This document shows positions 1 through 5,959 of a DNA stretch of 9,155 bases, one piece after another; position 1 is the first letter of the stretch, and the number at the start of each line of letters is the position of its first letter. The position numbers and the translations under genes are program-made. The notes beneath the pieces are model-generated. The model was not told where the DNA came from. It was given only the letters and a program-made list of their open reading frames with translations, and searched no databases. Origin of the DNA: an uncultured Actinoplanes sp. (lineage in GTDB: Bacteria; Actinomycetota; Actinomycetes; Mycobacteriales; Micromonosporaceae); the NCBI GenBank assembly GCA_934667465.1, contig CAKUMG010000162.1:1-9155 (forward strand), written 5' to 3'.

Positions 1-1
1 G

Positions 2-298
2 GCCGCGGTCCGGAGCGTGCACGCCGGGGTCACCGCGCTGAGCGGGTCGGCGGCGGAGTTGCTCTGGCCCGGCCCCGCGGCGACGGGCCCGGGGGAGGCG
101 AGTGCCCGGCTGGGGACGCTGACCGGCCGGGAACGCGAGGTGCTGGGGCTGCTCGGGCTGGGCCTGGCGAACCTGGAGATCGCGCGGGAACTGGGGCTTG
201 CCGAGCGTACGGTCAAATCGCATGTCAGCAATCTCCTGGCGAAACTCGCCGTGACCAGCCGCACCCAGGCGGCCCTGCTCGCGCGACACCTGTCCTGA
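2..298 (+). CDS. LuxR/NarL-family response regulator, C-terminal part (5' truncated by window)
   Basis: This is the last 98 residues of a two-component response regulator that acts as a cytoplasmic transcription factor. The frame is open from base 2, so the true start lies before the window; the internal GTG at 17 is not a credible start because the preceding residues (AAVRSVHAG) match the last helix of a NarL-type receiver domain. The LuxR_C helix-turn-helix occupies about residues 38-95: the LTGREREVL opening, the NLEIARELGLAERTVKSHV recognition core and the TSRTQAALLAR tail are all canonical. The phospho-acceptor Asp and most of the receiver are outside the window, so partner kinase and targets cannot be inferred. 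The next gene begins 64 nt downstream on the same strand; that gap shows no clear terminator. Family assignment is very secure, the specific role unknown. Confidence 0.93.
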   Translation, partial: AAVRSVHAGVTALSGSAAELLWPGPAATGPGEASARLGTLTGREREVLGLLGLGLANLEIARELGLAERTVKSHVSNLLAKLAVTSRTQAALLARHLS

Positions 299-362
299 AG
301 ACGGAGAGCGACTCGGTCCGAAGCCGGTTCCCGGGCGGTCCGGCGGGTGGCAGTCTGGCCCG

Positions 363-1343
363 GTGTTACGAAAGAAGCGGCTGCTCAGCGCTCTGATCAT
401 TCTCCTCGTCGGCGCCGCAGCGCTGGCCGTGGCCAACAGTTCCGGGCTGTGGGGCAGCGGCGGCGGCGATCCGCGGCTGCTCGCCCATCGGGGGATCGCC
501 CAGACCTTTCCGCTCGACGGTGTGGAGCACGACACGTGCACGGCGACGCGCATCCACCCGCCCGACCATGCGTACATCGAGAACACGCTGCCGTCGATGC
601 GCGCGGGCTTCGCGGCCGGCGCCGACATGCTCGAGATCGACGTGCAGCTCACCGCGGACGACGAGCTCGCCGTCTTCCACGACGCCACCCTCGACTGCCG
701 GACCGACGGCACCGGCAAGGTCCGTCAGCACACCCTCGCCGCGCTGCGCCGCCTCGACCTCGGCCACGGCTACACGGCGGACGGCGGGGCGACTTATCCG
801 TTGCGCGGCAAGGGCAAGGGCCTGCTGCTGACGGTCCCGGAGGTGGTCGCCGCGTTCCCGGGCCGCGAGCTGCTGCTGGATCTCAAGCACGACGACGCCG
901 TGGAGGGGGAGCGGCTCGCGGCCTATCTGGGCACGCTGCCGCCGGAGCGACTGGCCACGATCGGCGTCTACGGCGGGGATGCACCGGTCGACGCGGTGCG
1001 CGCGGCGCTGCCGGGGGTGCGGGCCGCGTCGAAGAAAACCATGAAGGACTGTCTCGTACGGTATCTTGCGACCGGCTGGTCCAGCCGCGTGCCCGGCGCG
1101 TGCCGCAACACCGAGCTGCACCTGCCCGAGCGCTACGGCCGGTGGCTGTGGGGCTGGCCGAACCTCTTCACCGACCGGATGGCGGAGGCCGGCACCCGGG
1201 TCGTGCTGGTCGCGGGGGAGGGGCCGTGGTCGGCGGGCTTCGACCGCCCGGAGGACCTGGCCGAGGTGCCCGGGGGCTGGTCCGGCTGGCTCTGGACCAA
1301 TCGCGCCGACGTGGTAGCGCCCCTGGTGCGCCCGGGTCCATGA
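363..1343 (+). CDS. Exported/membrane-anchored glycerophosphodiester phosphodiesterase family protein
   Basis: Predicted to hydrolyse glycerophosphodiesters to glycerol-3-phosphate and an alcohol outside the membrane. The 326-residue protein has a basic N-terminus (LRKKR) and a hydrophobic stretch at about residues 9-24, fitting a signal peptide or N-terminal anchor; no lipobox Cys is seen. The GDPD TIM-barrel motifs are intact: LAHRG (H42, R43), ENT (E73), LEIDV (E91, D93), VFHD (H106) and LLLDLKHD (K175), which cover the usual metal ligands and the two catalytic histidines. About 28 residues, including C59, separate AHRG from ENT, longer than in compact GDPDs; C112 and two later Cys could form disulfides. 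The GTG at 363 is preferred because it gives the basic n-region followed by the hydrophobic segment, although no strong ribosome-binding site precedes it. The stop lies 7 nt before the methyltransferase start, so the two are probably co-transcribed. Substrate specificity is not determined. Confidence 0.9.
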   Translation: MLRKKRLLSALIILLVGAAALAVANSSGLWGSGGGDPRLLAHRGIAQTFPLDGVEHDTCTATRIHPPDHAYIENTLPSMRAGFAAGADMLEIDVQLTADDELAVFHDATLDCRTDGTGKVRQHTLAALRRLDLGHGYTADGGATYPLRGKGKGLLLTVPEVVAAFPGRELLLDLKHDDAVEGERLAAYLGTLPPERLATIGVYGGDAPVDAVRAALPGVRAASKKTMKDCLVRYLATGWSSRVPGACRNTELHLPERYGRWLWGWPNLFTDRMAEAGTRVVLVAGEGPWSAGFDRPEDLAEVPGGWSGWLWTNRADVVAPLVRPGP

Positions 1344-1350
1344 TGGAGCG

Positions 1351-2124
1351 ATGGAGGGCCTCGACACGAGCGTGCCCCAGACGGCACGGATCTGGAACTA
1401 CCTGCTCGGCGGTTCCGACAACTTCCCGGCCGATCGCGAGGTCGGCGACCAGATGCGCGCGGCGTTCCCCGAGATCGAGCAGAACGCCCGGCAGGGGCGC
1501 GCCTTCCTCATCCGGGTCGTCAGCCACCTGACGAACGCCGGTGTGCGCCAGTTCCTCGACATCGGCGCCGGCCTGCCGACCGTGGACAACACGCACGAGA
1601 TCGCGCAGCGGATCGCGCCCGAGTCGCGGATCGTCTACGTCGACCTGGACCCGTACGTCATCGTGCAGGCCCGTGCCCTGCTCACCTCGAGCCCGCAGGG
1701 CGCCACCGACTACGTCGAGGCCGACGCGCGCGACACGGCGGCCGTCCTCGCCGCGGCGGCCCGCACCCTCGACCTGACCGCGCCGGTGGGCCTCATCTTC
1801 TCCGGCATCCTGGGCCACATCGCCGACGACGACGAGGCCCTCGCGACGGTCCGCTCCTATGTGGCCGCGCTCGCGCCGGGCAGCTACCTCGTCGTCCTCG
1901 ACGGCTCGCACAGCGTCGAGCAGCAGGCGGCGGAGACCATCTGGAACGAGCAGGCCAACCCGCCGTACGTGCTGCGCGGCCGGGACCGCTTCGCCCGCTT
2001 CTTCGACGGCACCACCCTGCTCGACCCGGGCGTCGTCTCCGCACCCTTCTGGCACCCCGCCGAGCCGGACCCCCACCCCCTCGACCTCCTCGTCGGCGTC
2101 GGCAAAATCGATCGCCCTTCGTGA
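1351..2124 (+). CDS. SAM-dependent methyltransferase, DUF574 / Methyltransf_19 family
   Basis: A 257-residue class I methyltransferase-fold protein of a family abundant in actinomycetes, mostly without known substrates. The family signature DTSVPQTARIWNYLLGG opens the protein (residues 5-21), followed by GSDNFPADRE. The SAM-binding motif I is FLDIGAGLP (residues 68-76), the acidic end of strand 2 is YVDLDP (96-101), and the C-terminus reads LLVGVGKI as in homologues. Length is normal for the family. ATG 1351 is chosen because it directly precedes the conserved N-terminal signature; a GGAG at 1345-1348 is only 2 nt away, so translation may depend partly on coupling to the upstream phosphodiesterase gene, whose stop is 7 nt before. 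Family is secure; the methyl acceptor is unknown and the neighbours do not suggest one. Confidence 0.9.
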   Translation: MEGLDTSVPQTARIWNYLLGGSDNFPADREVGDQMRAAFPEIEQNARQGRAFLIRVVSHLTNAGVRQFLDIGAGLPTVDNTHEIAQRIAPESRIVYVDLDPYVIVQARALLTSSPQGATDYVEADARDTAAVLAAAARTLDLTAPVGLIFSGILGHIADDDEALATVRSYVAALAPGSYLVVLDGSHSVEQQAAETIWNEQANPPYVLRGRDRFARFFDGTTLLDPGVVSAPFWHPAEPDPHPLDLLVGVGKIDRPS

Positions 2125-2146
2125 GCCCGGCTGCTAGACAGGTGCC

Positions 2147-2893
2147 GTGACTCTCCCGTTCCCCGAGCTGCTGCGCCTGATCGACGACCGCGCCGCCGCC
2201 TTCCGCGCCGCCGTCGCCGCCGCACCCCGCCTCGACGCCCAGGTCCCCACCTGCCCCGAGTGGACGGTGCTCGACCTGGCCCAGCACATCGGCCAGAGCC
2301 ACCGGCGCTGGGCGCTCACCGTCGCCGCCGGCCCGGCCGACGAGCCCCCGCCCTTCACCGCCCCGTCGGCACCCGCCGACCCGGCCGCCCTGCAGTCCTG
2401 GCTGGCCGAGGGCACGTCGGCCCTGCTGACCGCGCTGCGCACGGCCGGCCCGTCCCTCGGCTGCTGGACCTGGTGGGGCCCGTCGGAGTCCCCGCAGACC
2501 AGCGGTGCCGTGGCCCGCCACCAGCTCCAGCACATCGCGATCCACACCTACGACGCCCAGCTCACCACCGGTTCGGCGCACCCGCTGGCCCCGGAGATCG
2601 CCCTCGACGGCGTCGACGAGTTCCTCTCCACCTGCGTCGCCACCACGGCGCCGTGGCCCCACAAGCCGGCCACCATCGACTACCACGCCACCGAGGGCCC
2701 GTCCTGGCGCGTCACCCTCACCCCCGAGGGCGCGCGCATCACCCCCGGCGGCGCCGACGCCACGGCCTCGGCCCGCGGCACCGCCCACGACCTGGTCATG
2801 TTCTTCTACGGCCGGGTCGCCGCCGACTCCCTCGAAACCGCCGGCGACCCCACCGTCTTCGACCAGATCATCGCCTGGGAACCCGAAATCTGA
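2147..2893 (+). CDS. Maleylpyruvate isomerase-like (MDMPI/DinB) metal-binding protein
   Basis: A 248-residue member of the mycothiol-dependent maleylpyruvate isomerase / DinB-like superfamily common in actinobacteria. The N-terminal four-helix-bundle signature VPTCPEWTVLDLAQHIG lies at residues 33-49, with the expected metal-ligand His at H47. The second metal-binding helix reads ARHQLQHIAIHTYDAQL (123-139). Where well-studied members have HE-x3-H, this protein has QH-x3-H, so the usual Glu ligand appears to be replaced by H129, with H133 kept. The MDMPI C-terminal domain follows (about 150-248), ending in a hydrophobic segment DLVMFFYGR and a final acidic tail. GTG 2147 gives the expected family N-terminus (the alternative starts downstream would cut into helix 1). 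It is 22 nt after the methyltransferase and may share its transcript. True maleylpyruvate isomerase activity is not implied; many paralogues have unknown thiol-transferase or other roles. Confidence 0.85.
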   Translation: MTLPFPELLRLIDDRAAAFRAAVAAAPRLDAQVPTCPEWTVLDLAQHIGQSHRRWALTVAAGPADEPPPFTAPSAPADPAALQSWLAEGTSALLTALRTAGPSLGCWTWWGPSESPQTSGAVARHQLQHIAIHTYDAQLTTGSAHPLAPEIALDGVDEFLSTCVATTAPWPHKPATIDYHATEGPSWRVTLTPEGARITPGGADATASARGTAHDLVMFFYGRVAADSLETAGDPTVFDQIIAWEPEI

Positions 2894-2896
2894 CCC

Positions 2897-2913
2897 GGGC
2901 GCCACCGCCCTTT
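2897..2913 (+). terminator. Short GC hairpin with T-run after the MDMPI gene
   Basis: GGGCG (2897-2901) pairs with CGCCC (2906-2910) around the loop CCAC, followed by TTT (2911-2913). It starts 3 nt after the stop codon of the preceding gene. The stem is only 5 bp, so this is a weak but correctly placed intrinsic-terminator candidate for the + strand transcript. Confidence 0.4.
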
Positions 2914-2981
2914 CAATGAAGGACGATGCCCTCGGCGACCTGAACGTCCCGGGCGACGACCATCATCGGAGCCGTGCCGGT

Positions 2982-3001
2982 GGCCCGCTTCGTGGCGGGC
3001 C
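2982..3001 (-). terminator. GC-rich hairpin between convergent genes, likely terminator of the VOC gene
   Basis: GGCCCGC (2982-2988) and GCGGGCC (2995-3001) form a perfect 7-bp stem with the loop TTCGTG, which can close further through a T-G wobble. It lies 7 nt beyond the stop of the minus-strand VOC gene and about 90 nt beyond the plus-strand MDMPI gene. Being symmetric, it could serve both directions. There is no T-tract, as is common for actinomycete terminators. Confidence 0.5.
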
Positions 3002-3008
3002 GGGGGCG

Positions 3009-3425
3009 TCAGGGGCGGTGGCAGACCGCCTCGAGGTTGATGCCGTGCGGGTCCAGGACGAAGGCGCCGTAGTAGTCGTCGTGGTACTCCGGGTGGACGT
3101 CCGGCTCCAGCAGGGACGTGGCGCCCGCGGCCAGCGCGGCCCGGTGGAATACGTCCACGTCGGCGCGGGTGTCGACGGTGAAGGCCAGGTGCATGTTGGT
3201 GCCCACGGTGCCGCCGTCGATGAGCCAGAAGTAGGGTTTCACCCCGGCCAGCCCGAACCCGGTCATGGCGGTCGGCTGGTTCGGCGTCGCGTTCGGCGGG
3301 ATCTGCAGCATCTTGCTGATCCCGATGGCGGCCAGCACCGGCTCGTAGAAGTCGACGGCCGCGGCGAGGTCGGGCACGGCGACGTTGAGGTGGTCGATCC
3401 GTGATCCCGATCGGTCAAGAGTCAT
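3009..3425 (-). CDS. VOC-family protein (glyoxalase/bleomycin resistance/dioxygenase superfamily)
   Basis: A 138-residue single-domain protein with the paired beta-alpha-beta-beta-beta modules of the vicinal oxygen chelate fold. Visible signatures are IDHLNVAVPDLAAAVDFYEPVL near the start (residues 10-31), NMHLAF in the middle (78-82) and the closing FVLDPHGINLEAVCH (122-136). Candidate metal ligands are H12, H79 and E132, as in metal-dependent VOC enzymes. ATG 3425 is preferred over the upstream TTG at 3467 because AGGG (3433-3436) sits 7 nt before it, and because the extra 14 residues from the TTG start are outside the fold and would place an inverted repeat inside the coding region. The GntR gene lies 45 nt upstream on the same strand. 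Substrate is not deducible; it could be a lyase, isomerase, dioxygenase or resistance protein, and a link to the sugar operon rests on proximity only. Confidence 0.88.
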   Translation of the reverse strand: MTLDRSGSRIDHLNVAVPDLAAAVDFYEPVLAAIGISKMLQIPPNATPNQPTAMTGFGLAGVKPYFWLIDGGTVGTNMHLAFTVDTRADVDVFHRAALAAGATSLLEPDVHPEYHDDYYGAFVLDPHGINLEAVCHRP

Positions 3426-3442
3426 GATCCCACCCTGCCCGC

Positions 3443-3469
3443 CATTGCGGCCACTTTCCGACCGCAATG
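3443..3469. promoter_or_regulatory. Inverted repeat between GntR and VOC genes, possible operator or hairpin
   Basis: CATTGCGG (3443-3450) is repeated in perfect inverted orientation as CCGCAATG (3462-3469) with an 11-nt spacer. It fills most of the 45-nt gap between the stop of the GntR gene and the start of the VOC gene, both on the minus strand. With arm centres 19 bp apart it could bind a dimeric regulator; as RNA it would be an 8-bp hairpin with an 11-nt loop. No T-run follows on the minus strand, so a terminator is less likely. It differs in sequence from the 4187-4200 palindrome. Confidence 0.45.
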
Positions 3470-3470
3470 C

Positions 3471-4136
3471 TCATTCGAAGGCGGCGAGGTGGCGTTTGCG
3501 GGCTCGGGTGAGGTGGTCGTGCATGGCCGCTTCGGCGCGGGGCGGGTCGGCGGCGGCGATGGCGGCCGCCAGGGCGCGGTGCTCGTCGTGGGTGACTGCC
3601 GTCTGGGCGTACGGGAAGTGGCGGCGGTGCAGGTGCAGGTGGGAGTGGAGGCGGGTGATGCCGTCGCGGAGGAGCGGGCTGGCCGCCGCCACCGCGACGA
3701 GGTCGTGGAGGTGGGCGTCGAGGGCGGTGAAGGCGGCGTGCCAGCCGCGCGGGTCGTCGGCGTCGACGGTGCGGGCGGCCGCCTCCACCAGGGCGGCGCG
3801 CTGGGCGTCGGTGGCGCGGGCGGCGGCCCAGCGGGCGGCGGCGCATTCGAGGAGCAGGCGCATGTCGAACATGTCGTGGAACTCGGCGCGGGTCAGCAGT
3901 GGGCTGACCGTGTAGCCGGCCAGGGGGCGCTTGCGGACCAGCCCCTCGGACTCGAGACGGGCCAGGGCCTCGCGCAGCGGGGTGGGGGAGACGTCGAGCT
4001 CCCGGGCGTACGCGTCGATGTTGAGCCGGTCGCCGGGCGCGAGCGTGTGTTCGAGGACGGCGGCGCGCAGCGTGTCGTAGACGTCGTCGACAAGCGTCGA
4101 CCGTTTGGGCCGGGGCAGCGGGACGGGTGCGGTCAT
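3471..4136 (-). CDS. GntR-family transcriptional regulator, FCD subfamily
   Basis: A 221-residue DNA-binding regulator, most likely of the divergent sugar-acid operon. The winged helix spans about residues 13-80 (LVDDVYDTLRAAVLEHTL, PGDRLNIDAYARELDVS, then PTPLREALARLESEGLV and the wing RPLAGYTV). The all-helical FCD ligand domain spans about 85-210. D140 and H144 in LDAHLH, H186 in DEHRAL and H208 in MHDHL match the D-x3-H...H...H metal-site pattern of FCD domains, which usually sense organic or sugar acids. ATG 4136 is chosen because AAGGGA (4145-4150) precedes it by 8 nt and homologues begin close to the winged helix; an ATG at 4178 would add 14 residues without a clear ribosome-binding site. 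It is transcribed divergently from the aldo/keto reductase gene, with a 14-bp palindrome between them. Inducer is inferred, not seen: L-fuconate or a keto-deoxy derivative would fit. Confidence 0.93.
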   Translation of the reverse strand: MTAPVPLPRPKRSTLVDDVYDTLRAAVLEHTLAPGDRLNIDAYARELDVSPTPLREALARLESEGLVRKRPLAGYTVSPLLTRAEFHDMFDMRLLLECAAARWAAARATDAQRAALVEAAARTVDADDPRGWHAAFTALDAHLHDLVAVAAASPLLRDGITRLHSHLHLHRRHFPYAQTAVTHDEHRALAAAIAAADPPRAEAAMHDHLTRARKRHLAAFE

Positions 4137-4186
4137 GGCGGTGATCCCTTGACGGGGGCGGCTGGGCCCGGTAAACATCCAGGAAA

Positions 4187-4200
4187 GATCCTATAGGATC
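4187..4200. promoter_or_regulatory. Perfect 14-bp palindrome, probable GntR operator with overlapping -10-like hexamers
   Basis: GATCCTATAGGATC is an exact palindrome lying between the divergent regulator and catabolic operon. The position and size suit a dimeric FCD/GntR protein. The hexamer TAGGAT, close to the actinobacterial -10 consensus, occurs on the plus strand at 4194-4199 and, by symmetry, on the minus strand at 4193-4188. Convincing -35 boxes at the right spacing are not seen on either strand. The palindrome abuts the GGAG ribosome-binding site of the aldo/keto reductase gene, so a bound protein would block transcription start or early elongation in both directions. The palindrome itself is seen directly; its role is inferred. 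Confidence 0.7.
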
Positions 4201-4204
4201 GGAG
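4201..4204 (+). promoter_or_regulatory. Ribosome-binding site deciding the aldo/keto reductase start
   Basis: GGAG is followed by three ATGs at 4205, 4209 and 4212. The spacing is 0, 4 and 7 nt respectively. Only 4209 and 4212 are in the reductase frame, and 4212 has the favourable spacing, so it is taken as the start. Confidence 0.6.
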
Positions 4205-4211
4205 ATGGATG

Positions 4212-5150
4212 ATGAATCCCCTGGAGCGGGTCCGGATCGGGCACACCGGCGTGCACGTGACCCGGCTCGGGCTCGGTCTCGCCCCGCTCGGCGGGCTCTA
4301 CACGGCGGTCGGCGACGGGCAGGCCCGCGCGACGGTCGAGCGTGGCTGGGAGCGCGGCGTGCGCTTCTTCGACACGGCGCCGCTCTACGGCAACGGGCTG
4401 TCGGAGACGCGTACGGGGTCGGTGCTGTCCGGCAAGCCCGCCGGCGAGTTCACGCTCTCGACCAAGGTGGGCCGGCTGCTGCGCCCCGGCGACGGCGACG
4501 ACCAGGAGTTCTGGGCCGAGCCGACCGGGGTGTCGCCGGTGTGGGACTTCTCGGCCGCGGGCGTGCGGGCGTCTTACCAGGAGAGTCTCGACAGAATCGA
4601 GGTCAGGCCCGGAATCCTGCATCTGCACGACCCGGACGACCACTTCGAGCAGGCGGCCGCCGAAGCGCTGCCGGAACTCGCGAAGATGAAAGCCGAGGGC
4701 AGGATCAGCGCAGTCTCGGCCGGGATGAATCAGGCGCCGATGCTGGCGGATTTTGTACGCACGGGGCTGCTCGACAGCGTGCTGCTGGCCGGCCGCTGGA
4801 CCCTTCTCGATCGGTCCGGCGGCGACGAACTGCTGCCCCTCTGCGCCGAGCGCGGCGTCTCGGTGATCGCGGCCGGCGTGTTCAATTCCGGACTGCTGGC
4901 CGATCCGCGGCCCGGGGCGACGTACAACTACGTACCCGCCGACAGGGGGCTGCTCGACCGCGCGCTCGCCATCCGCGAGGTGTGCGAGCACCACGGCGTA
5001 CCGCTGCGGGCCGCCGCCCTCCAGTTCCCGCTCACCCACCCGGCCGTGACCGCCGTGCTGGTCGGCGTCCGCTCGCCGGAGGAGGTCGACGACGCGCTCG
5101 CGATGGCGTCGGTGCCGATCCCCGCCGCGCTCTGGGACGACCTCCCGTGA
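4212..5150 (+). CDS. Aldo/keto reductase, L-fucose (D-threo-aldose) 1-dehydrogenase type
   Basis: Predicted cytoplasmic NAD(P)-dependent oxidation of L-fucose (or a stereochemically similar aldose such as L-galactose or D-arabinose) to its lactone, the entry step of the non-phosphorylating pathway. The 312-residue protein shows the AKR tetrad: D54 in FFDTAPLYG, Y59, K85 in LSTKVGR and H139 in ILHLHDPDD. The block GNGLSE after the Tyr, the LHDPDDH segment and VFNSGLLADP are characteristic of the fucose dehydrogenase/D-threo-aldose dehydrogenase branch; the cofactor-binding end includes LVGVRSPEEVDDAL. The start at 4212 follows GGAG by 7 nt; 4209 would add one Met. Its stop overlaps the lactonase start by 4 nt (GTGA). 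First gene of the operon and directly downstream of the candidate operator. AKR family is certain; fucose as substrate is inferred from subfamily features plus the dehydratase downstream. Confidence 0.9.
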   Translation: MNPLERVRIGHTGVHVTRLGLGLAPLGGLYTAVGDGQARATVERGWERGVRFFDTAPLYGNGLSETRTGSVLSGKPAGEFTLSTKVGRLLRPGDGDDQEFWAEPTGVSPVWDFSAAGVRASYQESLDRIEVRPGILHLHDPDDHFEQAAAEALPELAKMKAEGRISAVSAGMNQAPMLADFVRTGLLDSVLLAGRWTLLDRSGGDELLPLCAERGVSVIAAGVFNSGLLADPRPGATYNYVPADRGLLDRALAIREVCEHHGVPLRAAALQFPLTHPAVTAVLVGVRSPEEVDDALAMASVPIPAALWDDLP

Positions 5151-5959
5151 TCATCGACGCGCACCAGCACCTGTGGACCGCCGACTACGCGTGGCTGCGG
5201 GATCCGGCGCTGGCCGCGATCCGGCGCGACTACACCGTGGCCGACTTGAGGAAGCAGCTGCGCGCCGCGGGGGTGGACCGCACGATCCTGATCGAAGCCG
5301 GACGGTGCGACGCGGCCGAGACCACGGAGTTCCTGCGCCTCGCGGCCGCGACGCCGGAGATCATCGGTGTGGTCGGGTGGGCGTCGCTGACCGATCCGGA
5401 TCTCGCCACCACGATCGCCGGGTACGCGGAGAGCCCTCTGCTGGTCGGCATCCGGGACCAGGTGCAGGCCGCGGCCGACGACCACCTGGACCGCCCCGAC
5501 GTCCGCGCCGGGCTGGCGACCGTCGCGGCCCACGGAAAAGTCAACGAGCTGGTCGTCCGTACGCCTCAATTGCCCGCCGTCGCGCGAGCCGCCCGGGACC
5601 TGAGCGGCGCCACGTTCGTCCTGGACCACCTCGGCAAGCCCCCGATCGCCGTCGGCGACCACGACCGCTGGCGCGAGCTGCTGGCCCCCGTCGCCGCCTG
5701 CCCCAACGTCGTCGCCAAGCTCTCCGGCCTGGTCACCGAGGCCGGCCCCGGCTGGACCGCCGCCGACCTGAGGCCCTACGTGGACACCGCCCTCGAGCTG
5801 TTCGGCCCCGAGCGCCTGATGTTCGGCTCCGACTGGCCCGTCCTCGAAGTAAAAGCGACATACCCGCAGGTCAAGGACGTCATCGCCGGCCTCGTGCAGG
5901 ACGACGCAGACATCTTCCACCGCACCGCCCGACGCACCTACCCCCTGGAGCAACCGTGA
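5147..5959 (+). CDS. Amidohydrolase-2 family lactonase, L-fuconolactonase type
   Basis: Predicted to open the sugar lactone made by the upstream reductase, giving L-fuconate. The 270-residue protein is a TIM-barrel amidohydrolase of the COG3618 type. It opens with the metal motif IIDAHQHLW (H6, H8), has LVGIRDQVQ in the middle (99-107), FVLDHLGKP with H161, VVAKLSGL (188-195) and the terminal metal Asp in MFGSDWPV (D229). Length is normal for sugar lactonases such as L-fuconolactonase and L-rhamnono-1,4-lactonase. The start is GTG 5147, which overlaps the reductase stop by 4 nt and gives the conserved N-terminus at once. The same frame stays open upstream back to 4205, but that stretch encodes Arg/Gly/Ala-rich nonsense under the reductase gene and is not part of the protein. 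Specificity for fuconolactone is inferred from the neighbours. Confidence 0.9.
   Translation: MIIDAHQHLWTADYAWLRDPALAAIRRDYTVADLRKQLRAAGVDRTILIEAGRCDAAETTEFLRLAAATPEIIGVVGWASLTDPDLATTIAGYAESPLLVGIRDQVQAAADDHLDRPDVRAGLATVAAHGKVNELVVRTPQLPAVARAARDLSGATFVLDHLGKPPIAVGDHDRWRELLAPVAACPNVVAKLSGLVTEAGPGWTAADLRPYVDTALELFGPERLMFGSDWPVLEVKATYPQVKDVIAGLVQDDADIFHRTARRTYPLEQP
5947..5950 (+). promoter_or_regulatory. Ribosome-binding site for the FAH-family hydrolase
   Basis: GGAG lies inside the lactonase 3' end, 5 nt before the GTG at 5956, and supports that start at the GTGA overlap. The neighbouring GTGA junctions at 5147 and 6786 have weaker sites, so re-initiation after the upstream stop may matter more there. 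Confidence 0.55.

Noticed and set aside
299..362. Possible terminator or promoter between the LuxR and phosphodiesterase genes
   Set aside because: Only a short CCCGGG palindrome and a GGTCCG direct repeat are present; no hairpin of useful length and no convincing -35/-10 pair.
347..1531. 394-codon frame overlapping the phosphodiesterase and methyltransferase genes
   Set aside because: Arg/Pro/Ala-rich with no motifs, and it crosses two well-supported genes in a different frame.
1793..2905. Long minus-strand frame opposite the methyltransferase and MDMPI genes
   Set aside because: Gly/Arg/Val-rich antisense shadow; both genes on the plus strand have clear family signatures.
3426..3467. TTG start at 3467 extending the VOC protein by 14 residues
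   Set aside because: The extension (Gly/Ser/Arg-rich) is outside the fold, TTG is a poor start, and ATG 3425 has its own AGGG at proper spacing.
3489..4196. Plus-strand frame opposite the GntR gene
   Set aside because: Val/Gly/Ala-rich shadow of a gene whose winged helix and FCD motifs are unmistakable on the minus strand.
4205..5146. ATG-initiated frame open through the whole reductase gene and in phase with the lactonase, suggesting a fusion or dual coding
   Set aside because: The portion before 5147 is low-complexity Arg/Gly/Ala sequence with no family features, and the lactonase N-terminal metal motif begins exactly at GTG 5147. Open alternative frames are expected at this GC content.
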